Assembly (NCBI GenBank): GCA_041685625.1
Contig: JAWLFJ010000043.1
Span: 1 to 28,731 of the forward strand
Origin: Albimonas sp041685625
Lineage (GTDB): Bacteria; Pseudomonadota; Alphaproteobacteria; Rhodobacterales; Rhodobacteraceae
Reading direction: 5' to 3'
Length of the DNA stretch: 28,731 nucleotides
Position 1 is the stretch's first letter; each line of letters opens with the position of its first letter. The notes under the pieces are model-generated. The model had not been told where the DNA came from, ran no database searches, and worked only from the letters and a program-made list of their open reading frames with translations. Below are positions 16,049 through 24,760 of the stretch, in pieces. A program made the position numbers and the translations under genes.

Positions 16049-16120
16049 CCAAAGCCCACGACTTCGGGAACAGTGTCTCCATCGCGGCGCCAAGGGCCTG
16101 GGGAGGGGTTCGGCGGACCC

Positions 16121-18718
16121 ATGGCCGAGAAGCTGACGACCTACGTCTGGCGTCACTCCGCCCGCGACCAGATGCTGCTGCTCGTCACCGCGCTGGTGAG
16201 CTTTCCGATCATCTGGATCACGCTCGAGCTGCCGAAGACCATCATCAACGACGCCATCGGCGGCTTCGGCTTCCCGCGTGAGATCCTCGGCTTCGAGCTG
16301 GAGCAGACGGAGTATCTCCTCGCGCTCTGCCTCGCCTATCTCGCCGCGATCTCGATCAACAACGCCATCAAGTACGTCCAGAACATGCAGCGCGGCATCC
16401 TGGGCGAACGGATGCTGCGCCGGATGCGCTTCGACCTCTTCCGCCGGGTGATGGGCCGCCCCCTCGGGCGCCTGCGAGACACCAGCCCCGGCGAGGTCGT
16501 GCAGATGATATCGGCCGAGCTCGAGCAGCTCGGCGACTTCATCGGCGCCATCGTGGTCACGCCGGTGATGTCGGGCGGCAGCTTCCTCGTCTATCTCGGC
16601 TTCATCATCGCGCAGAACGCCTATATCGGCGCCGCCGCGCTCGCCCTCTATCCGCTGCAGGCCTGGCTGATCCCCAAGCTGCAGGCCAAGGTGGTGGCGA
16701 TGATCCGACAGCGCCTGATCAACATCCGGGCGATGGCGCGCGAGATCGACGAAAGCATCGACGGCGCGGTCGAGGTGCGCGCGCTACGGGCGCGGCGCTG
16801 GCACATGGCGATCGTCAGCGGCCAGCTCTACGACAACTACGTGATCCGCCGCCGGATCTTCATCCTGAAGTTCCTCATCAAGTTCGTGAACAACGTCGCG
16901 AACCACATCACGCCGTTCTTCATCTTCCTGATCGGCGGCTGGTTCGTGATCCAGGGCGATCTCGACATCGGCGCCCTCACCGCCGTGCTCATCGCCTACA
17001 AGGACCTCGCCGCGCCGTGGAAGGAGCTGCTGCGCTTCTACCAGGACTTCTCGGACCGCTCGGCGCGCTTCGTCTCGGTGATGGAGCACTTCGACGAGGA
17101 CGCGGAACCCGCCCCCCTGCCGGAGACCGCGCCCGTCGGCCCCCACGCGGTCGAGCTCCGGGGCGCGGGCGTGCCGGAACTCTCGGGTCCGGTCTCCTGT
17201 CACGTCGCGAAGGGGGCCGAGGCCGCGATCCTCGGCGAAGACGCGGCCCAGCGCGCGGCGCTGGCGCAGGCGCTCGCCGGCCTCGCCGACGGGCTGGACG
17301 AGCACTGGCGCGCCGGAATGCCGGTCATCTATCGCGCCGCGGTCTACGTGCCGGGCGATCCGCGCGCCTTCACCGGCACGCTGCGCAGCAACCTTCTGCA
17401 GGGCATCCAGTTCCGGCCCGTGGCCGAGGCCGACGACGCCGCGGCGCGCAAGCGCAAGCGCGAGGCCGACCTCACCGGGGCCCCGCACGACGACGTCGAC
17501 GACGACTGGATCGACCCCGAGGAGGCCGGCTATCCCGATCACGACGCGGTCGAGGCGCGGATGCTGGAGCTCGCCGCCGCGCTCGACTTCGAGGAGGATC
17601 TCTACTCCATCGGCCTCGGCAGCCGCCTCGACCCGGCGAAGGAGCCCGAACTGGCGCGCCGCCTGCTGGAGCTGCGCAAGCGCATCGCCGCCTCCGACGA
17701 GCTCGGCGAGATGCGGGAGGACTTCATCGACGTCTGGCACGAGGACGCCTTCAACGCGAACGGCACGGTGGGGGAGAACCTGTTCTTCGGCCTGCCGGCG
17801 GATCCGAAGCAGGGCTGGGCCGACCTCGTCGCCGACCGCGACGTGCGACGCGCGCTGTCCGACGCCGGCGTGCACGACATGCTCGTCATCCTCGGCGTCG
17901 ACATCTGCGAGGCGCTGATCTTGCTGTTCGAGGGCGTCGGGCCGGAAAGCGACCTGTTCAAGCGCTACGGCATGTTCCCGCGGGCCGAGACGCCGGCGAT
18001 CGAGGTCATCGTGCGCCGCGCGCGCCAGCGCGGCCCGCGCCGCCTGAACCGCGGCGAGCAGACCCGCATGCTCGCCATCGCGATGGACTACTGCGCGGCC
18101 CGCTTCCGCCTCGGCGTCCTGCGCGGCGAGGGGCGCGAGGCCGAGCTGGTCAAGGCCCGCCCGCAGCTCCGCGCGGCGCTGGCCGGCGATCCGCGCATCG
18201 CCTTCTTCGATCCCGAGGAATACGTGCCCGCCTTCACCATCGCGCAGAACGTGTTCTTCGGCCCGGTCCGCGTCGACCGCCGCGACAGCTGGGGTCCCTT
18301 CAAGGCGCGCGTCGACGCCCTGGTGGAGGAGACCGACCTGCGCCCGGCGATCCTGCGCGCCGGGCTCGACCAGCGCCTCGGCGAGGGCGGCGCCGCGCCG
18401 AACGCGGCGCAACGCCGCAAGCTCGGGCTGGCGCGGGCGCTGATGAAGAACCCGGGGGCGCTGCTGCTCGACGGCATCGCCCCGGGCACGGGGCAGGCCG
18501 ATCTTGCGCTGCGGGCGCTGCTCAGGCGCGAACTCGGGCCCGAAGCGGCGCTCGTCTGGACCACGAGTTCGGCCGAGGGCGCCGCCGAGGCCGATCACGT
18601 GATCCGCATCGACCGCGCCGGGCGCGTGCGCGAGGGGCCGCCCGAGCGCGGCGGCGACGAGGGGACGAAGACCGACCGGGAGGGGCCGGTTGACGGGGGT
18701 TCGAATGAGGGCCGATAG
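16121..18718 (+). CDS. ABC-exporter-like membrane protein with degenerate nucleotide-binding region
   Basis: An 865-residue protein. The first 320 residues look like an ABC type-1 exporter membrane domain, with hydrophobic segments near 18-38, 63-85, 139-165, 167-190 and 245-285, and the coupling-helix-like region around 200-225. The rest is nucleotide-binding-domain-like but broken at each key site: the Walker A position reads LGEDAAQRAAL (Arg378 for Lys), the Q-loop Gln is Gly412, LSGGQ is PNAAQ (760-764), the catalytic Glu after Asp784 is Gly785, and the H-loop His appears to be Ser816. About 330 extra residues between Q-loop and signature hold two further T-x3-N-x3-G copies. It probably does not hydrolyse ATP. 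Start: ATG at 16121 with GGGAGGGG at 16101-16108; GTG at 16073 is an alternative. It is followed closely by a cyclic-nucleotide-binding gene. Confidence 0.85.
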   Translation: MAEKLTTYVWRHSARDQMLLLVTALVSFPIIWITLELPKTIINDAIGGFGFPREILGFELEQTEYLLALCLAYLAAISINNAIKYVQNMQRGILGERMLRRMRFDLFRRVMGRPLGRLRDTSPGEVVQMISAELEQLGDFIGAIVVTPVMSGGSFLVYLGFIIAQNAYIGAAALALYPLQAWLIPKLQAKVVAMIRQRLINIRAMAREIDESIDGAVEVRALRARRWHMAIVSGQLYDNYVIRRRIFILKFLIKFVNNVANHITPFFIFLIGGWFVIQGDLDIGALTAVLIAYKDLAAPWKELLRFYQDFSDRSARFVSVMEHFDEDAEPAPLPETAPVGPHAVELRGAGVPELSGPVSCHVAKGAEAAILGEDAAQRAALAQALAGLADGLDEHWRAGMPVIYRAAVYVPGDPRAFTGTLRSNLLQGIQFRPVAEADDAAARKRKREADLTGAPHDDVDDDWIDPEEAGYPDHDAVEARMLELAAALDFEEDLYSIGLGSRLDPAKEPELARRLLELRKRIAASDELGEMREDFIDVWHEDAFNANGTVGENLFFGLPADPKQGWADLVADRDVRRALSDAGVHDMLVILGVDICEALILLFEGVGPESDLFKRYGMFPRAETPAIEVIVRRARQRGPRRLNRGEQTRMLAIAMDYCAARFRLGVLRGEGREAELVKARPQLRAALAGDPRIAFFDPEEYVPAFTIAQNVFFGPVRVDRRDSWGPFKARVDALVEETDLRPAILRAGLDQRLGEGGAAPNAAQRRKLGLARALMKNPGALLLDGIAPGTGQADLALRALLRRELGPEAALVWTTSSAEGAAEADHVIRIDRAGRVREGPPERGGDEGTKTDREGPVDGGSNEGR

Positions 18719-18751
18719 TGCGACGCGGCCCCGTGAGGGGGAGGAGTCCTG

Positions 18752-19243
18752 ATGAAATTCGACGCAGAGGTGAGCGCGCTCCAGCGCACGCCCATGTTCC
18801 AGGGCGTGGACGCGTCGCGCCTCCGCCTGCTGGCCTTCATGGGAGAGGATCGCACCTTCCGGAGCGGCGAATACGTCGTGCGTCAGGGGGACGTCTCCGA
18901 CAGCGCCTACCTCGTCCTCGACGGCGAGGCGGTGGTCGAGGTCAGCTTCTCGGGCCGCGCCACGACGGTCGCGACGCTCGGTCCCTCCGAGGTGTTCGGC
19001 GAGATCGCGATGCTGTGCGAGACGCCGCGCACCGCCTCGATCCGCGCCGCGGGAGAGCTCCGCACCCTCATGTTCGAGCGCGAGGGCATGCTCCGCCTCC
19101 TCCGCGAATTCCCCGAGATGGCGATCGAGATGGCCCGCTCCCTCGCCCAGCGGCTCGAGCGCACGACGGCCGAGCTGGCCAAGCTCCGCGCCGAAACCGA
19201 TGCTTCGGGCGGGGACGGGTCCGGCTCCGGCGCGGGTTCGTGA
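18752..19243 (+). CDS. Cyclic nucleotide-binding domain protein (single domain)
   Basis: A 163-residue protein consisting of one CAP-family cyclic-nucleotide-binding domain (about 10-125) with a short helical, Gly/Ser-rich tail and no DNA-binding domain. The phosphate-binding cassette reads VFGEIAMLCETPRTASIRA (81-99), retaining the key Glu84 and Arg93, so cAMP or cGMP binding is expected. A strong ribosome-binding site (GGGGGAGGAG, about 18737-18746) precedes the ATG at 18752, suggesting higher output than the upstream gene. Lacking an output domain, it most likely works through a partner protein, for which the flanking ABC-like membrane protein and MBL hydrolase are obvious candidates. That partnership is inferred from operon order. 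Confidence 0.92.
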   Translation: MKFDAEVSALQRTPMFQGVDASRLRLLAFMGEDRTFRSGEYVVRQGDVSDSAYLVLDGEAVVEVSFSGRATTVATLGPSEVFGEIAMLCETPRTASIRAAGELRTLMFEREGMLRLLREFPEMAIEMARSLAQRLERTTAELAKLRAETDASGGDGSGSGAGS

Positions 19244-19250
19244 GCGCGTC

Positions 19251-20168
19251 TTGACCGCCGCCGCGGTCCAGCAGGACGTCCCGACCGGCACGGACGGGGG
19301 GCCGGAAGGGCTCGTCGCGGTCATCTGGGGCGCCGGCGGCTCGGCCCCCGCCGCCCGCGCCTCCCGCTCCCGCTGGGGCGGGGAGACGGTGTGCTTCGAG
19401 TTCCGCTCGGCGCCCGGGGCCTCGCCGCTGATCGTGGACCTCGGCTCCGGCGCCCGCGCGCTCGGCGCGGAACTGGCCGAGGAGGCGCGGAACGTTACCC
19501 GAACGCCGCCCGATCTGGACGTGATCATCACCCATTTCCACTTCGACCACGTCATGGGCATGCCCTTCTTCGCCCCCTTCTACCTGCCCGGCGCCGAAAT
19601 CCGGCTGCACTGCGGCATCGTCCCGTCCGGCGAGACATTGGAGAGCCTTCTCAAGAGCTTGGCGGGTCCGCCCTGGTTCCCCGTGGAACCCCTCGCGATG
19701 GGCGCGGCCCGCTTCCTGGCCTTCGATCCGGCCGAACCCTTCGAGGCCGCCGGCTTCCGCGTCGTCCCCATCCGCCTCAACCACCCCGGCGGCTGCGTCG
19801 GCGTCCGCCTCGAGACCTCCGACGGCGCCGTCTGCATCGTCGGCGATCACGAGCACGGAGAGCCCGAGATCGACGCCGCGCTGGAGGGCGCCGTGGGGGG
19901 CGCCGACCTGATGATCTACGACGGCGCCTACGACGAGGCGACCTATCCCCCGCATGAGGGCTGGGGCCACTCGACCTGGGAGCGGGGCGTGGCGCTCGCC
20001 CGCAAGGCCGGGGTGCGGCGCACGCTGATCCATCACCACCTGCCTCAGCTCGACGACGACGCGCTCGACGTCCGTGACGCCGAGATCCGGGCCGCCCTGT
20101 CCTCCGCCGGGCTGGCGCGGCAGGGCATGCGTTTCGCGATCCGCGCCGGCTGCGTCACGGAGCGCTGA
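19251..20168 (+). CDS. Metallo-beta-lactamase-fold hydrolase
   Basis: A 305-residue MBL-fold enzyme. The dinuclear metal site is visible: THFHFDH (94-100; His95, His97, Asp99, His100), His178 in RLNHPGG, Asp199 in VGDHEHGE and a C-terminal IHHHLP (260-265). The fold and the GDHEHGE/IYDGAYD features resemble cyclic-nucleotide phosphodiesterase and PhnP/tRNase Z-like branches rather than beta-lactamases or glyoxalases. The operon with a cyclic-nucleotide-binding protein makes a phosphodiester (possibly cNMP) substrate plausible but unproven. The start is uncertain: TTG at 19251, 7 bases after the upstream stop, is preferred; ATG at 19200 is possible but would read 44 bases of the upstream gene in another frame. 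Confidence 0.88.
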   Translation: MTAAAVQQDVPTGTDGGPEGLVAVIWGAGGSAPAARASRSRWGGETVCFEFRSAPGASPLIVDLGSGARALGAELAEEARNVTRTPPDLDVIITHFHFDHVMGMPFFAPFYLPGAEIRLHCGIVPSGETLESLLKSLAGPPWFPVEPLAMGAARFLAFDPAEPFEAAGFRVVPIRLNHPGGCVGVRLETSDGAVCIVGDHEHGEPEIDAALEGAVGGADLMIYDGAYDEATYPPHEGWGHSTWERGVALARKAGVRRTLIHHHLPQLDDDALDVRDAEIRAALSSAGLARQGMRFAIRAGCVTER

Positions 20169-20195
20169 GCCGGAGCGCGCGGCGCTCGGCTCAGC
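20164..20195. terminator. Inverted repeat spanning two convergent stop codons
   Basis: Bases 20164-20171 pair with 20188-20195 and 20173-20178 pair with 20182-20187, giving a 14-bp stem with one bulged G (20172) and a 3-base loop. The stop codons of the MBL hydrolase (20166-20168) and of murJ (20191-20193) lie inside the two arms. It is probably a shared two-way terminator. Confidence 0.6.
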
Positions 20196-21867
20196 CGCGC
20201 CGCAGCGCCGCCTTCAGCTCCGCCGGCCGCAAGGCGCCGAGCCCCCAGGCGAGGGCGCCGTAGCCGGCCGCGCCTCCCGCCACCAGCGCGCCGAGGGCCG
20301 CCCAGCGCCATCCCGCCAGCGCCAGCGGCGCCGCCAGCGCCGCCTCCAACCCAAGGCAGAGCGCTCCCATCCCGAGGCTCGCGAGCGCCAGCCGCGGCAG
20401 CCGGCGGGCGAGGCGCGCGTCGATCCGTCCCTCCTCGCCGAAGACCCGCGCCGCGCGGACCAGCAGCGCCAGCACCAGCCAGGCCGAGAGCGTCGTCGCC
20501 CAGGCCGCCGCGGTGAAGCCGATCACGGGCGCGAGGCCCAGCGCCACCGCCGCGTTGACGCCCATGCCCCAGAGGGCGCAGCGGAACGGCGTGCGCGTGT
20601 CCTCCCGCGCGAAGAACAGCGGCTGATAGATCTTCTGCAGCACGAAGGCGGGCAGGCCGAGGCCGTAGATCGAGACCGCCAGCGCCGTCGCCCGCGCGTC
20701 CTCCGCCCCGAAGGCGCCGCGGCCGAACAGCACCTCGACCAGCGTCTCCGGCACGGCCGCCAGCGCCACGGCCGCGGGCAGCGTCAGCGCCAGCGCGAAT
20801 TCGGCGGAGCGGTTCGCCGCCTCCCGCGCGCCGGCGTGGTCGCCGGCCTGCGCGCGGCGCGCCAGCTCCGGCAGCAGCACCACGCCGACGGCGACGCCGA
20901 TCACGCCGAGCGGCAGCTGGTAGAGCCGATCCGCGTAGTAGAGCCAGGCGACCGCCCCCTCGAAGAAGCTCGCCGCCTGCCGGCCGACCACGAGGTTGAT
21001 CTGCATCACCCCGCCCGCCAGCGCCGCCGGCAGCGCAACCACCGCGAGGCGCCCCAGCGCCGGGGTGAAGCGAGGCCGGCGCAGGCGCAGCGGCATCCCC
21101 GCCTTCGCCGCCGCGCGCCAGACCAGCGCGAGTTGCGCGATCCCGGCCGCCGCCACGCCCCAGGTCAGCATCGCGGCGGCGTGACCGTTCGCGGCGGGCG
21201 TCTCCAGCCCCACGACGCCCTCCAACGCCCCCGTCGCCGCCAGCGCCAGCGCGCCGATCAGGATCAGGTTGAGCAGCACCGGCGCCGCCGCCGCCGTCGC
21301 GAAGCGGCCGAGCGAGTTCAGGACGCCCGAGAGCAGCGCCGCGAGCGAGATGAAGAGGATGTAGGGAAAGGCGATGCGCCCCATCTCGACCGCCAGCGGC
21401 AGCCGGTCGTCCCCGGCGAATCCGGCGGTCAGCGCCAGCACCAGCCACGGCATCGCGAGCTGCGCGAGCAGCGTCAGCGCCAGCAGCACCGCGGCGAGGG
21501 CGGCCATCGCCGTCTCGGCGAACTCGCGCGCGGCGTCCGGGCCTTCGGCCTCCAGCCGCCGGGCGAACATCGGCACGAAGGCGGTGTTGAAGGCGCCCTC
21601 GGCGAAGAAACGGCGAAACAGGTTCGGCAGGGTGAAGGCCGCGACGAAGGCCTGCGCCGCCGGTCCCGCGCCCAGCAGCGCGGCGACCGTCACGTCCCGC
21701 ACGAAGCCGAGGATGCGCGAGGCCATGGTCCAGCCGCCCACGGTCGCGAAGGCCCGCGCGAGGCGCGGCGTGCGGCGCGCCGGCGCGGCGAGGCCGGGGC
21801 GGGCGCGATCGGTCGGGTCGGACTGCGGCGGGGTCAAGGACGGGCTCCGGCGTCGAACGGGCGCCAC
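20191..21867 (-). CDS. murJ: Lipid II flippase MurJ
   Basis: A 558-residue MOP/MVF-superfamily membrane protein with about 14 hydrophobic segments. Typical MurJ stretches are WTMASRILGFVRDV (about 46-59), FTLPNLFRRFFAEGAFNTAFVP (near 78-99; the catalytic-cavity Arg-rich loop) and the FFAREDTRTP stretch in the C-terminal half. It flips lipid-linked peptidoglycan precursor across the inner membrane. The first ~35 residues are polar and proline-rich and not typical; the GTG at 21867 is used here, but TTG at 21837, with GGAG 7 bases upstream, would shorten the tail. It lies 58 bases downstream of glnD on the same strand, an arrangement seen in other alphaproteobacteria. Confidence 0.95.
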   Translation of the reverse strand: MAPVRRRSPSLTPPQSDPTDRARPGLAAPARRTPRLARAFATVGGWTMASRILGFVRDVTVAALLGAGPAAQAFVAAFTLPNLFRRFFAEGAFNTAFVPMFARRLEAEGPDAAREFAETAMAALAAVLLALTLLAQLAMPWLVLALTAGFAGDDRLPLAVEMGRIAFPYILFISLAALLSGVLNSLGRFATAAAAPVLLNLILIGALALAATGALEGVVGLETPAANGHAAAMLTWGVAAAGIAQLALVWRAAAKAGMPLRLRRPRFTPALGRLAVVALPAALAGGVMQINLVVGRQAASFFEGAVAWLYYADRLYQLPLGVIGVAVGVVLLPELARRAQAGDHAGAREAANRSAEFALALTLPAAVALAAVPETLVEVLFGRGAFGAEDARATALAVSIYGLGLPAFVLQKIYQPLFFAREDTRTPFRCALWGMGVNAAVALGLAPVIGFTAAAWATTLSAWLVLALLVRAARVFGEEGRIDARLARRLPRLALASLGMGALCLGLEAALAAPLALAGWRWAALGALVAGGAAGYGALAWGLGALRPAELKAALRRG

Positions 21868-21925
21868 GGTCTCGCACGCGGCCCGGCGCGAGGAAAGCGC
21901 CGCGGGGCGGCGCGCGCGGGAGCCC

Positions 21926-24760
21926 TCAGGCGGCGCCGGTCTCCTCGGGCTCGGCCGCCTCCACCGCCTCGCGCAGCCGCGCCTCCACGGCCCGCATCTT
22001 CGCGGGCGAGGTGATCTTCAGCCCGAACAGGTCCTTGACGTAGAACACGTCCACCGCCTGCTCGCCGTAGGTCGCGATGATCGCCGAGGAGATCGAGACC
22101 GAGGCCGACGCCAGCGCCCGCGTCAGGTCGTGCAGCAGGCCCACCCGATCACGCGTGTCGACCTCGATCACCGTGCAGATCTCGGACGCGCCGTTGTCGA
22201 AGCTCACCCGCGTCGGCACGCGGAAGCGGCTCTCGCGCCGCTTGACCTTGCGCTTGGGCTTGAGCGCCTCGCGCGCCACCACTTCGCCCTTCAGCGTCCG
22301 GTCCACGGTGCGCTTGAGCCGGTCGAGGCGGGCCGGATCGTAGGCCGTGCCGTCCGCCGCCTGGATCCAGAACACGGCGCAGGCGTAGCCGTCGGAGGTG
22401 GTGAAGGTCCGCGCGTCGACCACGTTCGCCCCGGCCAGCGCCAGAGCGCCCGCGAAACGGCTGAAGAGGCCCGGATGGTCGGCCATGTAGAAGCAGGCCC
22501 GCGTCGCGTCGCGGCTCGCGTCCTCGGTGATGTCGGAGGCGACCTCGCCGTCCTCGGCCTCCCGCGCCAGCCGCGCGAACACCGCCTGCGTCTCGGGCGC
22601 CAGCGCCAAAAAGAAGGGCGCGTAGTGCCGGTCGATCTCGCGCTCGACCAGCTCCAGCGGCCAGTCGGAGAGCGCCTCGCGGAAGGCGTCCTGCGCCTCG
22701 TGGATGCGCTCGCCGCGGCTCGCCGTCTCCTCGCCGCCGACCAGCTCCTCGCGCGTGCGTCGATAGAGCGTGCGCAGCAGCTGCGCCTTCCAGTTGTTCC
22801 AGGTCCCCGGACCGACCGCCATGATGTCGCACACCGTCAGCACCAGCAGCAGCTTCAGGCGCGACGGCGTGCGCACCGCCTCGGCGAAATGGCGCACCGT
22901 CTCGATGTCGGCGATGTCGCGCTTCTGGGCCACGTCGCTCATCAGCAGATGATGGCGCACGAGCCAGGCGACGGTCTCGGTCTGTCCCTCGTCGAGGCCG
23001 AGGCGGGGGCAGACCTCCCACGCGATGCGCTCGCCGACGACGGAGTGATCCTCCGGCAGGCCCTTGCCGATGTCGTGCAGGAACAGCGCGACGCGCAGCA
23101 CCGTCCGGTCCGCCCCCTTCGAGAGGATGCCCGACGCCACCGGCAACGTCTCCGCCAGCTCCCCCTTCTCCAGCCGGGAGAGGATGGCGAGCGCCTGGAT
23201 GGTGTGCTCGTCCACCGTGTAGTGATGATACATGTTGAACTGCATCATCGCGACGATGCGTCCGAATTCCGGCACGAAGCGTCCCAGCACGCCGGTCTCG
23301 TTCATCCGCCTCAGCGCCCGTTCCGGATCGTCGGCCTTGGTCAGCAGATCGAGGAAAAGGCGGTTCGCCGCCGGATCGGCGCGCAGATCGTCGTCGATCA
23401 GGTCCAGGTTCGCCGCGATCATGCGCATGGCGTTCGGGTGGATCAGCGCCCCGGTCCTGAGCCCGGCGTCGAACAGGCGCAGGATGTTGACCGGATCCTC
23501 CGTGATCACGCTCTCGTCGGGGATGCTGATGCGCCCGTCCAGCATCCGGAACGGGCCGGGACCGGAGCGGCCGCCGAAGCTCAGCGCCTTCATCAGGCCG
23601 GTCAGGCCCGGGCGCTTCTTGACGTGCCGCGCCTCGAGCGCGGCGAGGAAGATGCGCGTCAGCTCGCCCACCGACTTGGCGTGCTGGAAATAGCGCTGCA
23701 TGAAACGCTCGACGCCGCGCTGGCCCTCGGAATCCTCGAAGCCCAGCCGGCGGGCGACGTCCACCTGACGATCGAAGGTCAGCGCCTCGTCGGCGCGCCC
23801 CGAGATCCAGTGCAGATGGCAGCGGACGGTCCAGAGGAACGCCTCCGCCTCGGCGAAGACGCGCACCTCGTCCTCGGCGAACACATGCTTCTCCACCAGA
23901 TCGCGCGGCGAGCCGGCGTGGTAGAGATACTTGGCGATCCACCACAGCGTCTGCAGATCGCGCAGCCCCCCCTTGCTCTCCTTCACGTTCGGCTCGAGCA
24001 GGTAGCGCGAGCCGCCGTGCCGGGCGTGGCGCTGCGCCCGCTCCTCCAGCTTCGCCTCGACGAACTCCGGGCCGGTGCGCGAGAACAGCTCGTCCCAGAG
24101 GCGCCGGTCCAGCTCCGCCGCCAGCGTCGCGTCGCCCGACAGGAAGCGATGCTCCAGCAGCGCGGTGCGGATGGTGGTGTCCTGCCGGCCGAGCCGCAGG
24201 CAGTCGTCCACCGTCCGGGTCGCGTGGCCGACCTTCAGCCGCAGGTCCCAGAGCAGGTAGAGCACCGATTCGACCAGGCTCTCGACCCAGGCGGCCTGCT
24301 TCCAGTGGGTGAGGAACAGCAGATCGACGTCCGACCACGGCGCCATCTCGAAGCGACCGTAGCCGCCGACCGCGAGCACGGCGAGCCGCTCGCCCGAGGT
24401 CGGCGTCGGGTTCGGGTGCAGCCAGCGCAGCGCGCTCTCGAGCGCGAGGCGCACGATCTCGTCGGTCAGCCAGGCGATGGAGCGGGCGGCCGCCGGGCCC
24501 GCCCGGGGCTGCGCCTCGAAGGCCGTGCGGATCGCCTCGCGCCCGCGCTCCAGCTCCGCCCGGAGCACGCCCGCGGCGACGGCGCGGCGCGCGTCGGTGG
24601 CGTCGTCCTCCCCCGCCTCGACCGCTTCGCCGATCCGCGCCAGCACCGCGTCGCGGTCGAGGATCGCCGCCGCCGGCAGGATCAGCGGCGCGTCGTCGGC
24701 GAAGCCGTCCGTCCGCGCCGGGGCCGTGTCTCGCGCCGGGGCGGAAGCCGCGAGGCTCAC
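21926..24760 (-). CDS. glnD: Bifunctional PII uridylyltransferase/uridylyl-removing enzyme
   Basis: A 944-residue GlnD, the glutamine sensor that uridylylates and de-uridylylates PII proteins to control nitrogen assimilation. Domains in order: nucleotidyltransferase with VGGYGRFEMAPWSDVDLL (Gly132-Gly133, Asp144, Asp146), a linker/GlnE-like helical region, an HD hydrolase domain with FLHDIGKGLPEDHS, and two ACT domains beginning near residues 761 and 868 (DHPGLFSRFAGAL and DRVGLLHDLTRAL). All catalytic motifs look intact. The start is GTG at 24760, overlapping the stop of the upstream lipoprotein gene as GTGA; the longer open frame upstream only reads across that gene. murJ follows. Confidence 0.97.
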   Translation of the reverse strand: MSLAASAPARDTAPARTDGFADDAPLILPAAAILDRDAVLARIGEAVEAGEDDATDARRAVAAGVLRAELERGREAIRTAFEAQPRAGPAAARSIAWLTDEIVRLALESALRWLHPNPTPTSGERLAVLAVGGYGRFEMAPWSDVDLLFLTHWKQAAWVESLVESVLYLLWDLRLKVGHATRTVDDCLRLGRQDTTIRTALLEHRFLSGDATLAAELDRRLWDELFSRTGPEFVEAKLEERAQRHARHGGSRYLLEPNVKESKGGLRDLQTLWWIAKYLYHAGSPRDLVEKHVFAEDEVRVFAEAEAFLWTVRCHLHWISGRADEALTFDRQVDVARRLGFEDSEGQRGVERFMQRYFQHAKSVGELTRIFLAALEARHVKKRPGLTGLMKALSFGGRSGPGPFRMLDGRISIPDESVITEDPVNILRLFDAGLRTGALIHPNAMRMIAANLDLIDDDLRADPAANRLFLDLLTKADDPERALRRMNETGVLGRFVPEFGRIVAMMQFNMYHHYTVDEHTIQALAILSRLEKGELAETLPVASGILSKGADRTVLRVALFLHDIGKGLPEDHSVVGERIAWEVCPRLGLDEGQTETVAWLVRHHLLMSDVAQKRDIADIETVRHFAEAVRTPSRLKLLLVLTVCDIMAVGPGTWNNWKAQLLRTLYRRTREELVGGEETASRGERIHEAQDAFREALSDWPLELVEREIDRHYAPFFLALAPETQAVFARLAREAEDGEVASDITEDASRDATRACFYMADHPGLFSRFAGALALAGANVVDARTFTTSDGYACAVFWIQAADGTAYDPARLDRLKRTVDRTLKGEVVAREALKPKRKVKRRESRFRVPTRVSFDNGASEICTVIEVDTRDRVGLLHDLTRALASASVSISSAIIATYGEQAVDVFYVKDLFGLKITSPAKMRAVEARLREAVEAAEPEETGAA

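Noticed and set aside
12602..16156. Antisense open frame of 1184 codons across the RND pump gene
   Set aside because: Its translation is a Gly/Arg/His/Asp-rich mirror of the pump gene with no domain; long antisense frames are expected in such GC-rich DNA.
18593..18604. 12-bp palindrome GATCACGTGATC inside the ABC-like gene
   Set aside because: It falls in codons for Asp-His-Val-Ile with no second copy nearby; most likely coincidental.
16784..19561. Antisense open frame of 925 codons across the ABC-like cassette
   Set aside because: No recognisable domain, and the plus-strand frames encode clear families with ribosome-binding sites.
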